Source of the DNA: Adiantum capillus-veneris
Taxonomy: Eukaryota > Streptophyta > Polypodiopsida > Polypodiales > Pteridaceae
Direction: 5' to 3'
Length of the DNA stretch: 64,000 bases
NCBI GenBank assembly: GCA_014529385.2
Contig: CM043962.1
Location: forward strand, 46,357,098-46,421,097
Positions 23,292 to 33,621 of the stretch are shown here, in pieces; position 1 is the first letter of the stretch, and every line of letters starts with the position of its first letter. The translations under genes were made by a program, and so were the position numbers. The notes beneath the pieces are model-generated. The model was not told the DNA's origin. It was given only the letters and a program-made list of their open reading frames with translations, and did no database searches.

Positions 23292-26200
23292 TCATTTAGG
23301 AATCCAGCGCCACGTTTTCTTACATTTCTTGGAGCGAGTGGGACGTTTCTTACGAGGCTTCCGTTTTTTAGCATCAGCCATGGTTACTAAAGAAGCTTTA
23401 GGGACCCACTTGTATGCTTTCTTTGTTATATTAGGATGGTTCTTGTGTGTCTCAAGCTTTCTTTCAACTACATCAGTTGAAGATCTAGAGAGTTGGGCTA
23501 TGGGGACGTATGGTTCAACCTCCTGGACATGCAATGTCTTGGGTTTTATTTCCTTAGGCAATATCTCAGGGACTATGTCTTGAGTGGTAGGGATAAGAGT
23601 TGGTTTTTGCGTTGTGACACCCCCAGTCCCCCAATCAATAGTGCATTTGGTGGCTATCATCCATGTGCGTCCTAGGTTTATATTACCCTCCATAGTTCCA
23701 GTAGGCATGACCAAAAAGTCTTGAGCTATAATTCCATTGTCATAACTGACAGAAGTGTGCCAGATTCCAAAAACCGTAGTTTTTTTCTTGTTGACACCCT
23801 TGACTTGGATAATACTCTCAGATAGAGGTGGCTTCCCTAACTGACACCACACCCCATGGGATAGCAGATTATATTTAGCACCCGTGTCCAATAAGGCGTT
23901 ATATAGCACTTTTCCATAGGCACTATTTAACTCAATAGGGTATCGTAGAGGTGTGTCAGAGTCCAACCAATCCTCTTCGATTTCCACGTGGAATGCATTT
24001 GTGACTCCAAGGTTAGCCTCTCGTTTTTGTTTTATACGTTGTTGTCGCTCCTTAGCCTCAGCTTGAGCTTGTATCTTGTTTAACTCGGTTTGTGCTTTGG
24101 CGGCCTTCTTTTGATGAATGGCCCGTAGTTCTTCTTGGCTTAAAGGATCATAATATCTTTTGAATTTACTCCCATTGAGGAATCCAATGGTTTCAACTCC
24201 ATCAAGAGTTTCCACACGAAGGGTACCTTGTGGGGTAATTTCACATACTCTATATGGTCCTTTACCAGCATATTTCAACTTTTTCTTCTCTTTACGTACT
24301 CCATACATAAGGACTTTATCACCAACTTTGATGTCCTTGTCCTTCCCATGGCGATCAAACCACTTCTTTCTCCTATCCTTTTCCACAAGAGCATTTTGCA
24401 CAGCCAACTGTCTCTCTTCGTCTAGTTTTTCTAAGATATACAAACGCTCGGTTAAGGGGTTACCATTCCATCCTTCTTGCGAAGCTACCCTAAGACTAGG
24501 AATGACAAACTCCCAAGGCATAACCGCTTCTTGGCCGTATACGATTTTGAATGGCATACAATTAATAGCCACTTTATAAGCAGTACGATAAGCCCATAGA
24601 GCAGATGTCAACTTCAAATCCCAATCAATGCGATGAGCTTCTACCGTCTTGGTTAAAATAGAGATTAGAGTCTTGTTGGTGCTCTCGGCTTGTCCATTAG
24701 CTTGCGGGTAATAAGGTGTAGACTTATGGTGGGATATCATAAAGGTCGTGGTAAGCTCTCTTATTACCTCATTTATAAAATGGGTACCATTATCACTAAC
24801 AATTTCAAAAGGGCAACCAAATCTTGTGATAATGTTCTCAAAAAGAAACTTAGCTGTTGTCCTCGCGTCAGCTTTTTGTGAAGCCTTAGCTTCAGCCCAC
24901 TTTGTTACATAGTCCGTAGCAACTAGAATATATCGAGATTGAGTGTTGCGAGCTGCGGGACTAATTGGACCTACAAAGTCTAAGCCCCATTTTTCAAATG
25001 GTTGGGTTACTTTAATAGGATGTAAGGGCATTCTGTCTTTGCGCTGTGTGGTCTTGTAACGTTGGCACTCATCACACCCTTTTGTAAAAAGTGATGCATC
25101 CTTAAATAAAGTTGGCCACCAATAGCCTGATTGCAGCACCTTTCTAGCAGTCAGGTCTCCTGAAAAATGTCCTCCTGTTATGCCCATATGTGCTTCTTGC
25201 AAGATATACAAATATTCATCCTCGCGGGCACAACGCCTAAGAATATCGTCCTTGCCTAGTCTATACAGAGTTCCGGCAATCAAACAATAGGGTTCACATT
25301 CTTTTACTAGCCTTCGAGCAATATCCTTACGAAGTTCCTTGGGTGGAAAACCATTAACTAAAAAGTTAACAATGTTCTCACTCCATTCAGGCATAGTCTC
25401 AACTATGAATAGGGAAGTATCGGGTAATTCATCATCAACTCCTGTAGGGGCTTCACCATTGGGTATGCGAGACAAATGATCAGCCATGATGTGCCTTTTA
25501 CCGGGTCTCACTACAATCGTGGAATCAAACTCCAGAAGAATTAACAACCATCGTGTGATTCTTCCTGTGGAGCATGGCTTGTTTACCAAATACAACAACG
25601 CTTGATGATCCACATAAAATACAAACTTGTTTGCCAGAAGGTTGTAGCGAAATTTCTTTACTGCATAAACCATTGCTAAACCTTCTCGCTCTGTAGTGGT
25701 GTAGTTCCTTTCAGCATCGTTCAATTGACGGCTTGCAAAGCTAATGGGATAGTCCAATTTATGTTCTCCTGGTTGAGTGAGAACACACCCAATAGCAAAG
25801 TTTGATGCATCAATATGCACATGGAAAATGACATCCAAGTTAGGTGTCCTTAAAATCAGAGCACTTGCTAGTGTTTTCTTCAATTGTTCATAGGCCTGGT
25901 CACACTCTTCAGTCCATTTAAATTCAATGAGAAGCTTGTACAAAGGACGTGCTATCTCAACGAAAAATAAAATAAACCGTCGATAATAATCCATGTGTCC
26001 CATGAACCTTTGAACTCCCTTGTAATTGGTTGGTGGTGGTAACTCTAGAATCACTTTAATTTTGCTCTCATCGGTTGAGATACCATTCTTAGATACTCTA
26101 TGCCCTAAAATAACTCCATGCTTGACCCAAAATTGGCATTTGAACGGGTTCAATGAGATACGATATAACCTACACTTTTCAAACACCTTCCGCAAACATG

Positions 26201-27995
26201 ATAGATGTTCTTTCCAAGAAGAGTAAACACAAAGGTCATCTAAGAAAGCTTCACAAAACTCTCTCAAATATTCTTTAAAAGCAGTGTTTATTAATCGTTG
26301 GAATGTAGCAGGGGCATTTGTTAAGCCAAAATCCATCACACGAAATGCAAACACGCCAAATTCTGTGATGAAGGCAGTTTTAGCTTGGTCCTCTAGCGCT
26401 ATCGTGATTTGGTTGTAGCCTGAGTACCCATCTAGAAAGCTATAAGCTTCCTTGCCTGCAACTCTTTCGAGTACATGTTCGGAATATGGTAGGGGGTAAT
26501 GGTCTCTTCTAGTAGCTGCATTAACTTTTTTGAGGTCCACGCACACCCTGAGTTTCCCATTCTTTTTTGGCACGATAACTATTGGAGACACCCATTCAGA
26601 GTGTTCAATAGGATATATGAACCCACATTTGATAAGCTTTTCTAGTTCTTCTTGAATGATCTTTGCGTACTTAGGATTCATCGGGTAGGGTATTTGTTGT
26701 ACGGGCTTCACAGTGCTAATCATAGGGATTGTATGTAGGACCACAGAAGGTGAAACACCTTTCATATCATGGTATGTCCAAGCGAATATGTCCTTGAATT
26801 CCTTGAGAAGCTCTTTGAGGACCGCCTCTTCAACTTCTGTGAGGTCTTGGGCAATAAAAACAGGTTTTGATTCTTCACCGAGGTCGGCTAATTCTATTTC
26901 TTTAACTATTTCCGGACCATCATAGATTCCATTATCCCCATCGATAGGTATTCTTTGGGCTTTTGTGTACACAACCTTTGCTTCCCCTGTGGTGTAAGAT
27001 TTGAAATGTTTTGGTGCAGGATGCAAGTCTGTGGATTCTGGTTGTGCTTTGGTCTGTGCTTCTATTTCTGCTTTCTTGTGTTGTCGAGCTAACTCTTGGT
27101 TTTGACGCCTCCTTGCAGTGCGGCTCAATTTTGGCTTGTCTATGATCTCTAATTGGGCTATGTCATGGGGTCGTGGTCTACACCACATAACATTTTGGAG
27201 ATATTCACCCCAATCGTCTACCAATTTACGATGAGCATCACATGCTCCTATATAACTGAGCCATTCTGCTGAGGATCTCTTCTTTTTTATCCTAGCACGT
27301 ACATTGGCTCGATATCGATGCCTCTTAAAGTTTTTCTTTTTCTTATTTGAGACCTGCTTTTGATTTGCATTTAGATCTGGCTCACTAAAGGAGTCCTCGT
27401 TGGTGTCCTCTTCACTCTCGGAGGAGCTATCATCGGTTGATGTGCTCGGTCCTTCCGCATGTTTTGACTCTGAACTTGCTCCACTCTCTAATTCATGAGA
27501 TTCAGAATCCGTTTCACTCTGGGAGTCAGTGTCTGAGTCGTGTTGGTCAAAGTCTTCTATTGAGCTATCGGTGTCACTGTCAGATTGGTCTACAATTGCC
27601 TTGCCCTTAGAAGATGCATGTATGGCACTTATCATGTTCAGAGGTGCAATTTGTGGTACCTCTTCCCCCTCTGGTGTGACCCAAGTGGTTCCTCTATTTC
27701 CCCAGGTATCTATGGTTGCAGCTAGGTGTACCCAGTCTATGTTGTCTGATTCCGTCATACCCGGTAACACATCCATGTAAGGAGAATCTTGGCCAATGTT
27801 TGTATTCTTCTTACAAGTGTAACAATATTGTAGTGGGGCCGAGTGAACTGTGGTGTCAGAGCGATGATCAATAATGGTTTTACTCCCTAAGGGGTGTACC
27901 TTACCAGTCACCAAATCCACTCTAAGGACAGAGTCTTGGAATTGAAAATAGACATGATTTTTAGACCAATCATGAACCATTTGTGCTTCCCTCAT
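23292..27995 (-). CDS. pol: Pol of element B: RT, RNase H, integrase, second protease-like domain (1,567 codons)
   Basis: Residues count from the ATG at 27995. The end of the first protease comes first. An S/D/E-rich linker (about 136-210) is followed by a basic patch. RT follows, with FLDD at 585-587 (D586, D587), then RNase H with HIDAS, TEREG and FYVDHQ. Integrase has its CDEC zinc site near 973 and an intact D1006, D1068, E1104 triad with 35 residues between the last two. A GKGPYRV C-terminal module follows and there is no chromodomain. A coiled Q/K/E-rich stretch leads to a retropepsin-like domain with LLDTGAKYNLLS (D1370) and NLGRTWM...CTIDW. Two W-x-P-K motifs precede the stop. The frame is fully open, so this part could still be translated if joined to Gag. 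An upstream TGA at 28001-27999 separates it from the first protease. Confidence 0.95.
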   Translation of the reverse strand: MREAQMVHDWSKNHVYFQFQDSVLRVDLVTGKVHPLGSKTIIDHRSDTTVHSAPLQYCYTCKKNTNIGQDSPYMDVLPGMTESDNIDWVHLAATIDTWGNRGTTWVTPEGEEVPQIAPLNMISAIHASSKGKAIVDQSDSDTDSSIEDFDQHDSDTDSQSETDSESHELESGASSESKHAEGPSTSTDDSSSESEEDTNEDSFSEPDLNANQKQVSNKKKKNFKRHRYRANVRARIKKKRSSAEWLSYIGACDAHRKLVDDWGEYLQNVMWCRPRPHDIAQLEIIDKPKLSRTARRRQNQELARQHKKAEIEAQTKAQPESTDLHPAPKHFKSYTTGEAKVVYTKAQRIPIDGDNGIYDGPEIVKEIELADLGEESKPVFIAQDLTEVEEAVLKELLKEFKDIFAWTYHDMKGVSPSVVLHTIPMISTVKPVQQIPYPMNPKYAKIIQEELEKLIKCGFIYPIEHSEWVSPIVIVPKKNGKLRVCVDLKKVNAATRRDHYPLPYSEHVLERVAGKEAYSFLDGYSGYNQITIALEDQAKTAFITEFGVFAFRVMDFGLTNAPATFQRLINTAFKEYLREFCEAFLDDLCVYSSWKEHLSCLRKVFEKCRLYRISLNPFKCQFWVKHGVILGHRVSKNGISTDESKIKVILELPPPTNYKGVQRFMGHMDYYRRFILFFVEIARPLYKLLIEFKWTEECDQAYEQLKKTLASALILRTPNLDVIFHVHIDASNFAIGCVLTQPGEHKLDYPISFASRQLNDAERNYTTTEREGLAMVYAVKKFRYNLLANKFVFYVDHQALLYLVNKPCSTGRITRWLLILLEFDSTIVVRPGKRHIMADHLSRIPNGEAPTGVDDELPDTSLFIVETMPEWSENIVNFLVNGFPPKELRKDIARRLVKECEPYCLIAGTLYRLGKDDILRRCAREDEYLYILQEAHMGITGGHFSGDLTARKVLQSGYWWPTLFKDASLFTKGCDECQRYKTTQRKDRMPLHPIKVTQPFEKWGLDFVGPISPAARNTQSRYILVATDYVTKWAEAKASQKADARTTAKFLFENIITRFGCPFEIVSDNGTHFINEVIRELTTTFMISHHKSTPYYPQANGQAESTNKTLISILTKTVEAHRIDWDLKLTSALWAYRTAYKVAINCMPFKIVYGQEAVMPWEFVIPSLRVASQEGWNGNPLTERLYILEKLDEERQLAVQNALVEKDRRKKWFDRHGKDKDIKVGDKVLMYGVRKEKKKLKYAGKGPYRVCEITPQGTLRVETLDGVETIGFLNGSKFKRYYDPLSQEELRAIHQKKAAKAQTELNKIQAQAEAKERQQRIKQKREANLGVTNAFHVEIEEDWLDSDTPLRYPIELNSAYGKVLYNALLDTGAKYNLLSHGVWCQLGKPPLSESIIQVKGVNKKKTTVFGIWHTSVSYDNGIIAQDFLVMPTGTMEGNINLGRTWMIATKCTIDWGTGGVTTQKPTLIPTTQDIVPEILPKEIKPKTLHVQEVEPYVPIAQLSRSSTDVVERKLETHKNHPNITKKAYKWVPKASLVTMADAKKRKPRKKRPTRSKKCKKTWRWIPK

Positions 27996-28001
27996 GAATG
28001 G

Positions 28002-28652
28002 TCATCCTAAAATCATTTCATATGACATAAGGTGTTTGGAGAAATCCATTACAATGAACGTATGTCGTACCTTGTGTCCTAGAACTTTGATCTTAAGATC
28101 CTTGAGCATTCCCATAGGTTTGGCTATGGTACCATTTGCCATCTTTACCACAATGTTAGTAACACTGAGGCAGGGTTTTCCCATGGATTCCCAACAATCT
28201 TTTGTAACGATGCTAACTCCCGCACCACCATCAAGAATTCCCTTTATAGTTAATCCCTTGGTAGTGATGGGTAGGGTCGCATTAGACTCGTCGCCTTCAA
28301 AATACTGCCCTAATTCGTTAATGGGTACCTCGATCACAGACTCGTGTCCATCTAAGTCAAGTGATTGCACATGATTTTCCTCATCAATCATAATCGAGTC
28401 AGGCCTACTTGGTTGCGCAAACTGCGGTAATCCCGTTTGTAGCTCTCCGTTAAGGAATGCTCGAAGTGCAAGGAATAACTCAGGATCTCCATACAGCTTT
28501 GCTATGATCGTGGTTCGGACCTCAGAAGACATGAAGTCCACTAGTTTGGTAACATTCATTGGCATTTTGCAAGGTGTAGGTCCTTGACTAGGAACTGGTG
28601 AGGATGGAATCTCATATTCCTCAATGGGATCAGGTATTCCTTCGTTAAACAT
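28002..28652 (-). CDS. First (pre-RT) aspartic protease region of element B
   Basis: The 216-codon segment is in the same frame as Gag and pol but is bounded by stops. A TAA at 28658-28656 precedes it, where A has GAA. The other is a TGA at 28001-27999 at a CGA-type Arg position, since element A has CGT there. It contains ILDGGAGVSIV with the catalytic Asp at 28232-28230, then VVKMANG, a G-hydrophobic core and MILG, continuing as RPFM after the stop. This is the normal protease position for Ty3/gypsy elements. The motif is D-G-G rather than the usual D-[ST]-G, in both A and B. Confidence 0.85.
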   Translation of the reverse strand: MFNEGIPDPIEEYEIPSSPVPSQGPTPCKMPMNVTKLVDFMSSEVRTTIIAKLYGDPELFLALRAFLNGELQTGLPQFAQPSRPDSIMIDEENHVQSLDLDGHESVIEVPINELGQYFEGDESNATLPITTKGLTIKGILDGGAGVSIVTKDCWESMGKPCLSVTNIVVKMANGTIAKPMGMLKDLKIKVLGHKVRHTFIVMDFSKHLMSYEMILG

Positions 28653-28655
28653 CTT

Positions 28656-31600
28656 TTACAATAAGAAAGGTGTATGCTCACTTTCTGATGTCCCGTCCTC
28701 ACTCCCTTCTTGGATGATACTAGATATGGCTAACGGTCTATGGTTCATGTGGGGTGGATGAACTTGCGTGGGAAACACCGTGTCATGAATTTTGACATGC
28801 ATGGGTTCTGGTTCTAGTTTCCTTTGAGTCTCCTCCACTAAACCTCTTAGATGTTTCACCTGCTCAATCTCGTCTACTGGGTTTGGGTACGTCCCAATCT
28901 TCTTTTTACGATTCTTCCCTTTTTGCCCCTGCGGTTTATCTTGGGGGTCTTGGATTGGATTTGGAAACACTTGTGGTGTTTTCAGAGGCTCTTTATGGTT
29001 TTCTCTTATTCGGTTTTCATTTGGTTCCATGTTACGGTTTTCTTTGTCGGTCTTTCCCTTTGTGGTATTGGTTCTAGTCTCCATTGTCTCGATTGAATTT
29101 GAATCATCCTCGAGGTCATTCATATACACGGGGTCATCTCCTGTTCCTATGTTTGTTTTGGAACTTGGCTTTGAATTTCCCGTATTCTGCGACCTCTTCC
29201 TTCGTGTCTTCTTTTTCTTTGCTTGGATAACTGACGTGGTATCTCTCTCTTCGAGGATATGGCCTGGCCCTTGAAGCATGGACCGTGTAATCGCATAAGC
29301 GGGTGCGACGGGTGGTATTGGCGATGTCACACTAGCAATTTCGACCAAATTTAGGGGTGTGATTTTAGGCGCATTTGGGTTATAGGGGCATTGGGCAATC
29401 AAGTGATCTATGCCACAACGATTACATGTGAGTATTGGCATTGCAGACGTGCTCCCTTGATTCATTTGCATCTGTGCAGCATTCTTTTGTAGCCTAATAG
29501 GGCACTCCGCTGCCCGATGTGGTCCACCACACTCGTAGCATTGAAGAGGTGGCCTCCTAGCCTGGATGTTGATATTTTGACCTCTGGATGCGAGAGCAGC
29601 AGCTTGATAAACCGGCTTGACTTGCCCCCAACAATCTTCCATGTAGTATATAGGACACTCTTCCAATGTATCAAGTCCGTAGGCAATACTAGTGTCTATT
29701 TCCTCCTCACAGCCATCTGCATAAGCATTAGATGGCTCGCAACCCACTTGGTTCATAGGGGCGACTCTTGGATGCGGGGGCTGCGGTCCTAGCACAGGAG
29801 GTGGTAGCGGTGTAGCTTGTACAACATTTTGAGATCTAGGGACCATGTGTTGCGTTAGTTGCTCAACAGGTGGAGCAGGCATCAATACAGGAGCTGGAGG
29901 GGCATCCGTCCAGGCTACAGGTGGTCTATTTGCCATCATACGTTTGATCATTAAACAATCCTTAGCTTGGTGACCATACCTACCACATGAGTTGCAAGTT
30001 CCATTAAATTTTACTCTAAACGTAGGGCACTCACTAGTGCTATGTGGACCTAAGCAAATGGAACACCATTGTTGCTCCCTTCTTGGATACATGTGACTAT
30101 TTTGAGGGGGTCGATTATCCTTAAGAGACTCTTGGATTGCCTTGGTGAGGTCTGTCAAGAATGTCTCAAATACCTTTGGCTCATTGGAAATGGGCTTTGC
30201 AGTCATGGGTTCATACTCAATGGCTTGTGAGCTAGTGGATCTCGTGTCAGTAGACACCCTCATGCCTGCTATCATCAAGTTGTCCTCTAATTGGATTGCA
30301 TTGGCAGTGATATCTTCCCAGGTTGTGATACCTCTAATCACTAGTCCATTATAGATTCCTTCATTCCTCAACCCTCGAATGAATCGATCAAGTAGTTGGT
30401 TATTATTGAAGCGCTCATTTACAGGGCAGCGAGAGTTTAAGTGCTTTAGACGACTAATGAAGTCCCTTACTGACTCTCCTTCCTTACGTTCGGCCTTCTG
30501 TAGCTGAGATGCTACACCCCAAAGCACACCTTCTCGTATGTACTCCTTTAGAAACAACCTTCGAAGGGTAGGGTAGATTGTTTTCTCGTCCACCCTTAGG
30601 GTTCTATACCAATCTCAAGCCTTCCCACTTAATGTCAAGCTTAAGGCATTGCACTTATGTAGTTCGTTGCGTTCCCCTAAGGAATCACATACTTGTTCAA
30701 ACACTTCAATGTGTTTTCTAGCATCTTGGTCCCCATTGAATTTTTGCGTGAGTTTGGCAATTTGTACTGCCTTACTTCTAAGCTCTCTATCAGATGCATG
30801 ACGCATATTTTCCGCGATAGATCGACCTATGGTTTGAGCAAACGCTGCCAAGTCACCTATGTGAGGAGGCAGGGCCGGTGGAGGTACTCTTGGAATCATA
30901 TGTGGGAGAGGGACGGGTACCGGTCTTGGCATATGTGTGGATGATGTAGGATATGGAACATAACCGGGCATAGGTCCACTCAGATAAGGGCTAGGGAGCG
31001 GCACTTGAGGAGCATAAACAAGTGGTACAATTGGAGGTGTGGGGTCCATGTGTGCATAAGGGGCTAGAGGCACATACGGTCGAGGCCCCATATTAGGTAC
31101 TATGACACTAGGTAGTGGCACTGCGCTAACCGTAGATGTCATCGGTACATTCTCTGTCAGGCCTATCCCTGGAGTGAACACTGTGTTTTCCTTAATAGAG
31201 GGTTGAGCCAAGTTAGGGAAGCTAAAGTTGTCGCTCGGAGGCTCAGATTGCATAGAGACCCCAGGTGAAATGACGTAAGATGGGTCCATGGGACTCATTA
31301 GAGGAGTCTCCATTTGTGATAGAGTAGGCTGTTGAGCCTTGCTCGTATCCAGAAATCTCATGGGGCGAGTTGAGAGTATATTTACCCCTCGGTTTTGCCT
31401 TTCTGATTGAATAATGCCATTGGCATTACAGATCATTTTCTGTTGATCTTCGATGCTCGTGGCACTAGAGGTGGATTGTACAATCTCTATCCATCCTACA
31501 TGGTAGGCTTGGCCAGAGTGTAGATCCGTCAACACCTCAGTGTGGAGGTCGTATGTCCAATGATCATTAATGAACAATCCTTCTAGAGTCGACGTGTTAA

Positions 31601-32117
31601 CGGTTTCTTGTGAGGTAGAAGCAATGTTGCTCCCCGTGGTTTTACTTGTCACCAACGGTACTCTAGAGGGAACTTCTGAAGGAGGCAGCTCAACAGGGGC
31701 TTCTTGGTAAGAAGTTGGCAGGATATCCACATGGACACTCTTTGGGGGTGTGGGGTCCACGTGCGATGTGAAAGGAGAGTCCACTTCCCCACCCCCTTCG
31801 TGTGCTTCATTTGCATCAGGTTCCGAGCGAGTAGCTCTACCTAATGTTTCCATGAAACGGCTAAACATACTAGTACTAGGCTGTGGAGCTTCGAGAGGTG
31901 CATGGCCTTCTCTCTCAGTGTTTTGGGTAGGGTATGCTTCCATGATTTCTGAGTCGGAGGAGGAATCACTAGCGGCTATTTTAGGGTCTTGGGTGGTGCT
32001 ACCTTGTGTCCCCGCTGAGGGTCTAGAGCCTATCGTGGATGGGTAATGGGTGTCCGTATGAACAGAGGCACCCTCAATATGCTCGTGTTCTAGCACCCGC
32101 CCAAAGCGTAAGTGCAT
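28656..32117 (-). pseudogene. gag: Gag of element B with one internal stop
   Basis: The ATG at 32117 opens a 500-codon frame that ends in TGA at 30617-30615. The same frame continues without shift to 28656. Element A has a Gly codon (GGG) at that TGA, so this is a point nonsense mutation. Order: variable acidic and Pro-rich N-terminus, capsid helices (FEQVCDSLGERNELHKCNALSL, then DWYRTLRV and KEYIREG), and four zinc knuckles. Knuckle 2 (CNSCGRYGHQAKDC) has the classical C-x2-C-x4-H-x4-C spacing. Knuckles 1, 3 and 4 (CSICLGPHSTSEC, CYECGGPHRAAEC, CNRCGIDHLIAQC) use x3 before the His. Basic K/R-rich segments follow the knuckles. The product would form the particle and bind RNA. Confidence 0.9.
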
Positions 32118-32986
32118 GTGCTTTTGATACCCTCAGGTGTCAAAAAGCTGCTCTAGGAGGCCTTGTGACTAGTTTTTTGCGTGTTTTTTGTTTGTTTTCT
32201 TGCTAGATTTTTTAGAGCGTGTCGTGGAATGGGCCGTGTGATAGCTCGAAACGAGCGTATCGCTAGGAGGGACGCGCTGTGCTTTACAGCCCACCGTTTG
32301 GTTCTATTTTGCTCTAGAAAATCCCGAAACAGTCTTTTCCTAGCTGGGGAACTAGGCTCCAAATAGCAAGTCTAAGGGTGCAAGTGGGAAGAGAAGGGAG
32401 GAGAGTGGAGGACTTGCCCCACATGCTCTCATTCCCTCTTGAGGGGGTAGGGTATATATATAAGAGTGAGTCTAGTATATATCATAAGACTGAGGACTGA
32501 GGCCTGGGCTTGGGCTTGGGCTTGGGCTTGGGCTTGGGCTTGGGGAAATGATCAAAATTTTAGTGATCCCCTCGTTTTGGTGCGCGTTGACCTCGCCTAA
32601 CTATTTAATGTCCTACCTACCTACTGACCTGCTAATCAGTGGTTCACCTAATTACTAACCTACTTAATTAACTAACTGTGCGGCTAACTGTGCACAAACC
32701 AGAAAACACAAAAAATGCAAAAAATTGAAACTTGACAGAACTGTGCAGTGCAAACCAGAAAATGCAGAAAATGCAGAAACTCAAGAAATGCTAACTGTGT
32801 AAGCTGAAATCTGAGCTTAATAGAACTAGCAAAACAGGGCTTAACATAACACAAAAAACTTGAATGCAGTCAACAACATTGTGTCTTTCTCTACTGTTTT
32901 TGCAAAACTTAAGCCGCGCCTTTCCTACATAAAAAATAGCTTCAATACAATTTACAGGTCGCCATTGGAGCTTCACGCGCAGCAGC
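32118..32986 (-). other. Untranslated leader of element B
   Basis: About 0.87 kb between primer site and Gag ATG. It includes a (GGGCTT)6 tract at 32506-32541 and CAGAAAATGCAGAAAATGCAG-type short repeats near 32755-32780. No gene is seen. Confidence 0.7.
32506..32541 (+). repeat. (GGGCTT)6 hexamer in element B leader
   Basis: Six perfect GGGCTT units followed by GGGG. The leader of element A has only a degenerate CCAAGC-rich counterpart near 10058-10110. It is not the plant telomere unit (TTTAGGG). Confidence 0.9.
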
Positions 32987-33004
32987 TCCCCGACAGCGGC
33001 GCCA
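32987..33004 (-). promoter_or_regulatory. Primer-binding site of element B (tRNA-Asp)
   Basis: On the minus strand TGGCGCCGCTGTCGGGGA starts four bases after the 5' LTR end. It is complementary to a tRNA-Asp acceptor end (plant Athila elements use TGGCGCCGTTGCCGGGG). It primes minus-strand DNA synthesis. Confidence 0.88.
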
Positions 33005-33008
33005 AAAA

Positions 33009-33244
33009 TGTCACGGCTAGGGACTTGCTACGCGCCGTGTGCGAGCCACAAAGGCTCCTAGCACACAGTAATACAACAGACAAGCTCACAAGGAAGAATG
33101 GTGTGTCACTCACCTTCCTGCGTAGTTGCGAATGAAGGATTCCCGTGCCGCGAAGAAGAGGGAGACGCCGCTACGCCGCGCTCAACCACCTCGCCGCCGC
33201 AACGCTCGATCACACACACACACACTCTCACACTCTCTCTCACA

Positions 33245-33333
<89 letters not shown>

Positions 33334-33616
33334 GGAGATGGTGAAGGAGAAGGTGGAGATGGAGCAAGAGCGGCTTCTATTGCACAATGAGAGAATGAGT
33401 AAAAATTAGGTTTAGTGGCTTTTATATGAGCTCACCCCATTCACACTTGGGCGCCCATACTTAGCCAACTAACTCCTTGAATATTCCAGTTAGAGTGCGC
33501 CTGTCATCGGCGATCACCCTTACCCTGTTCCTATTGGTCCGACAAGCCCGGTACCTGACTCTAAACAATACAACGTTTATAGATCATAGGGTGTCCGTGT
33601 GCCGTGAGGGTTAACA
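33009..33616 (-). repeat. 5' LTR of element B
   Basis: 608 bp, with TATA box on the minus strand (plus-strand TTTTATA at 33420-33426) and an (AC)n run of about 85 bp at 33248-33332. The boundaries are fixed by TG/CA ends, the GCTAG duplication and the adjacent primer site. Confidence 0.95.
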
Positions 33617-33621
33617 GCTAG

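Larger units (their letters stand above)
20187..33621 (-). mobile_element. Element B: young Ty3/gypsy (Athila/Tat-like) LTR retrotransposon nested in element A
   Basis: LTRs at 33009-33616 (5') and 20192-20738 (3') read TGTTAACC...GTGACA on the minus strand. They are flanked by the 5-bp duplication GCTAG (20187-20191 and 33617-33621). The total is 13,425 bp. By eye the LTRs differ by about six substitutions plus microsatellite and one short indel, so insertion was recent. The internal order is Asp-type primer site, leader, Gag, protease, RT, RNase H, integrase, second protease-like domain, internal PPT/TATA, ORF3, terminal PPT. Only in-frame nonsense codons, no frameshifts, interrupt the roughly 9.3-kb gag-pol frame. 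It inserted into ORF3 of element A. Confidence 0.97.

Noticed and set aside
24160-24579. Plus-strand frames opposite element B pol and gag
   Set aside because: Shadows of the long minus-strand frame; no motifs.
32506-32541. (GGGCTT)6 considered as variant telomere repeat
   Set aside because: It lies inside the leader of element B and has a degenerate counterpart in element A.
33098-33409. Open frames rich in Thr-His or Val-Cys in the element B LTR
   Set aside because: They read through the (AC)n run within an LTR.
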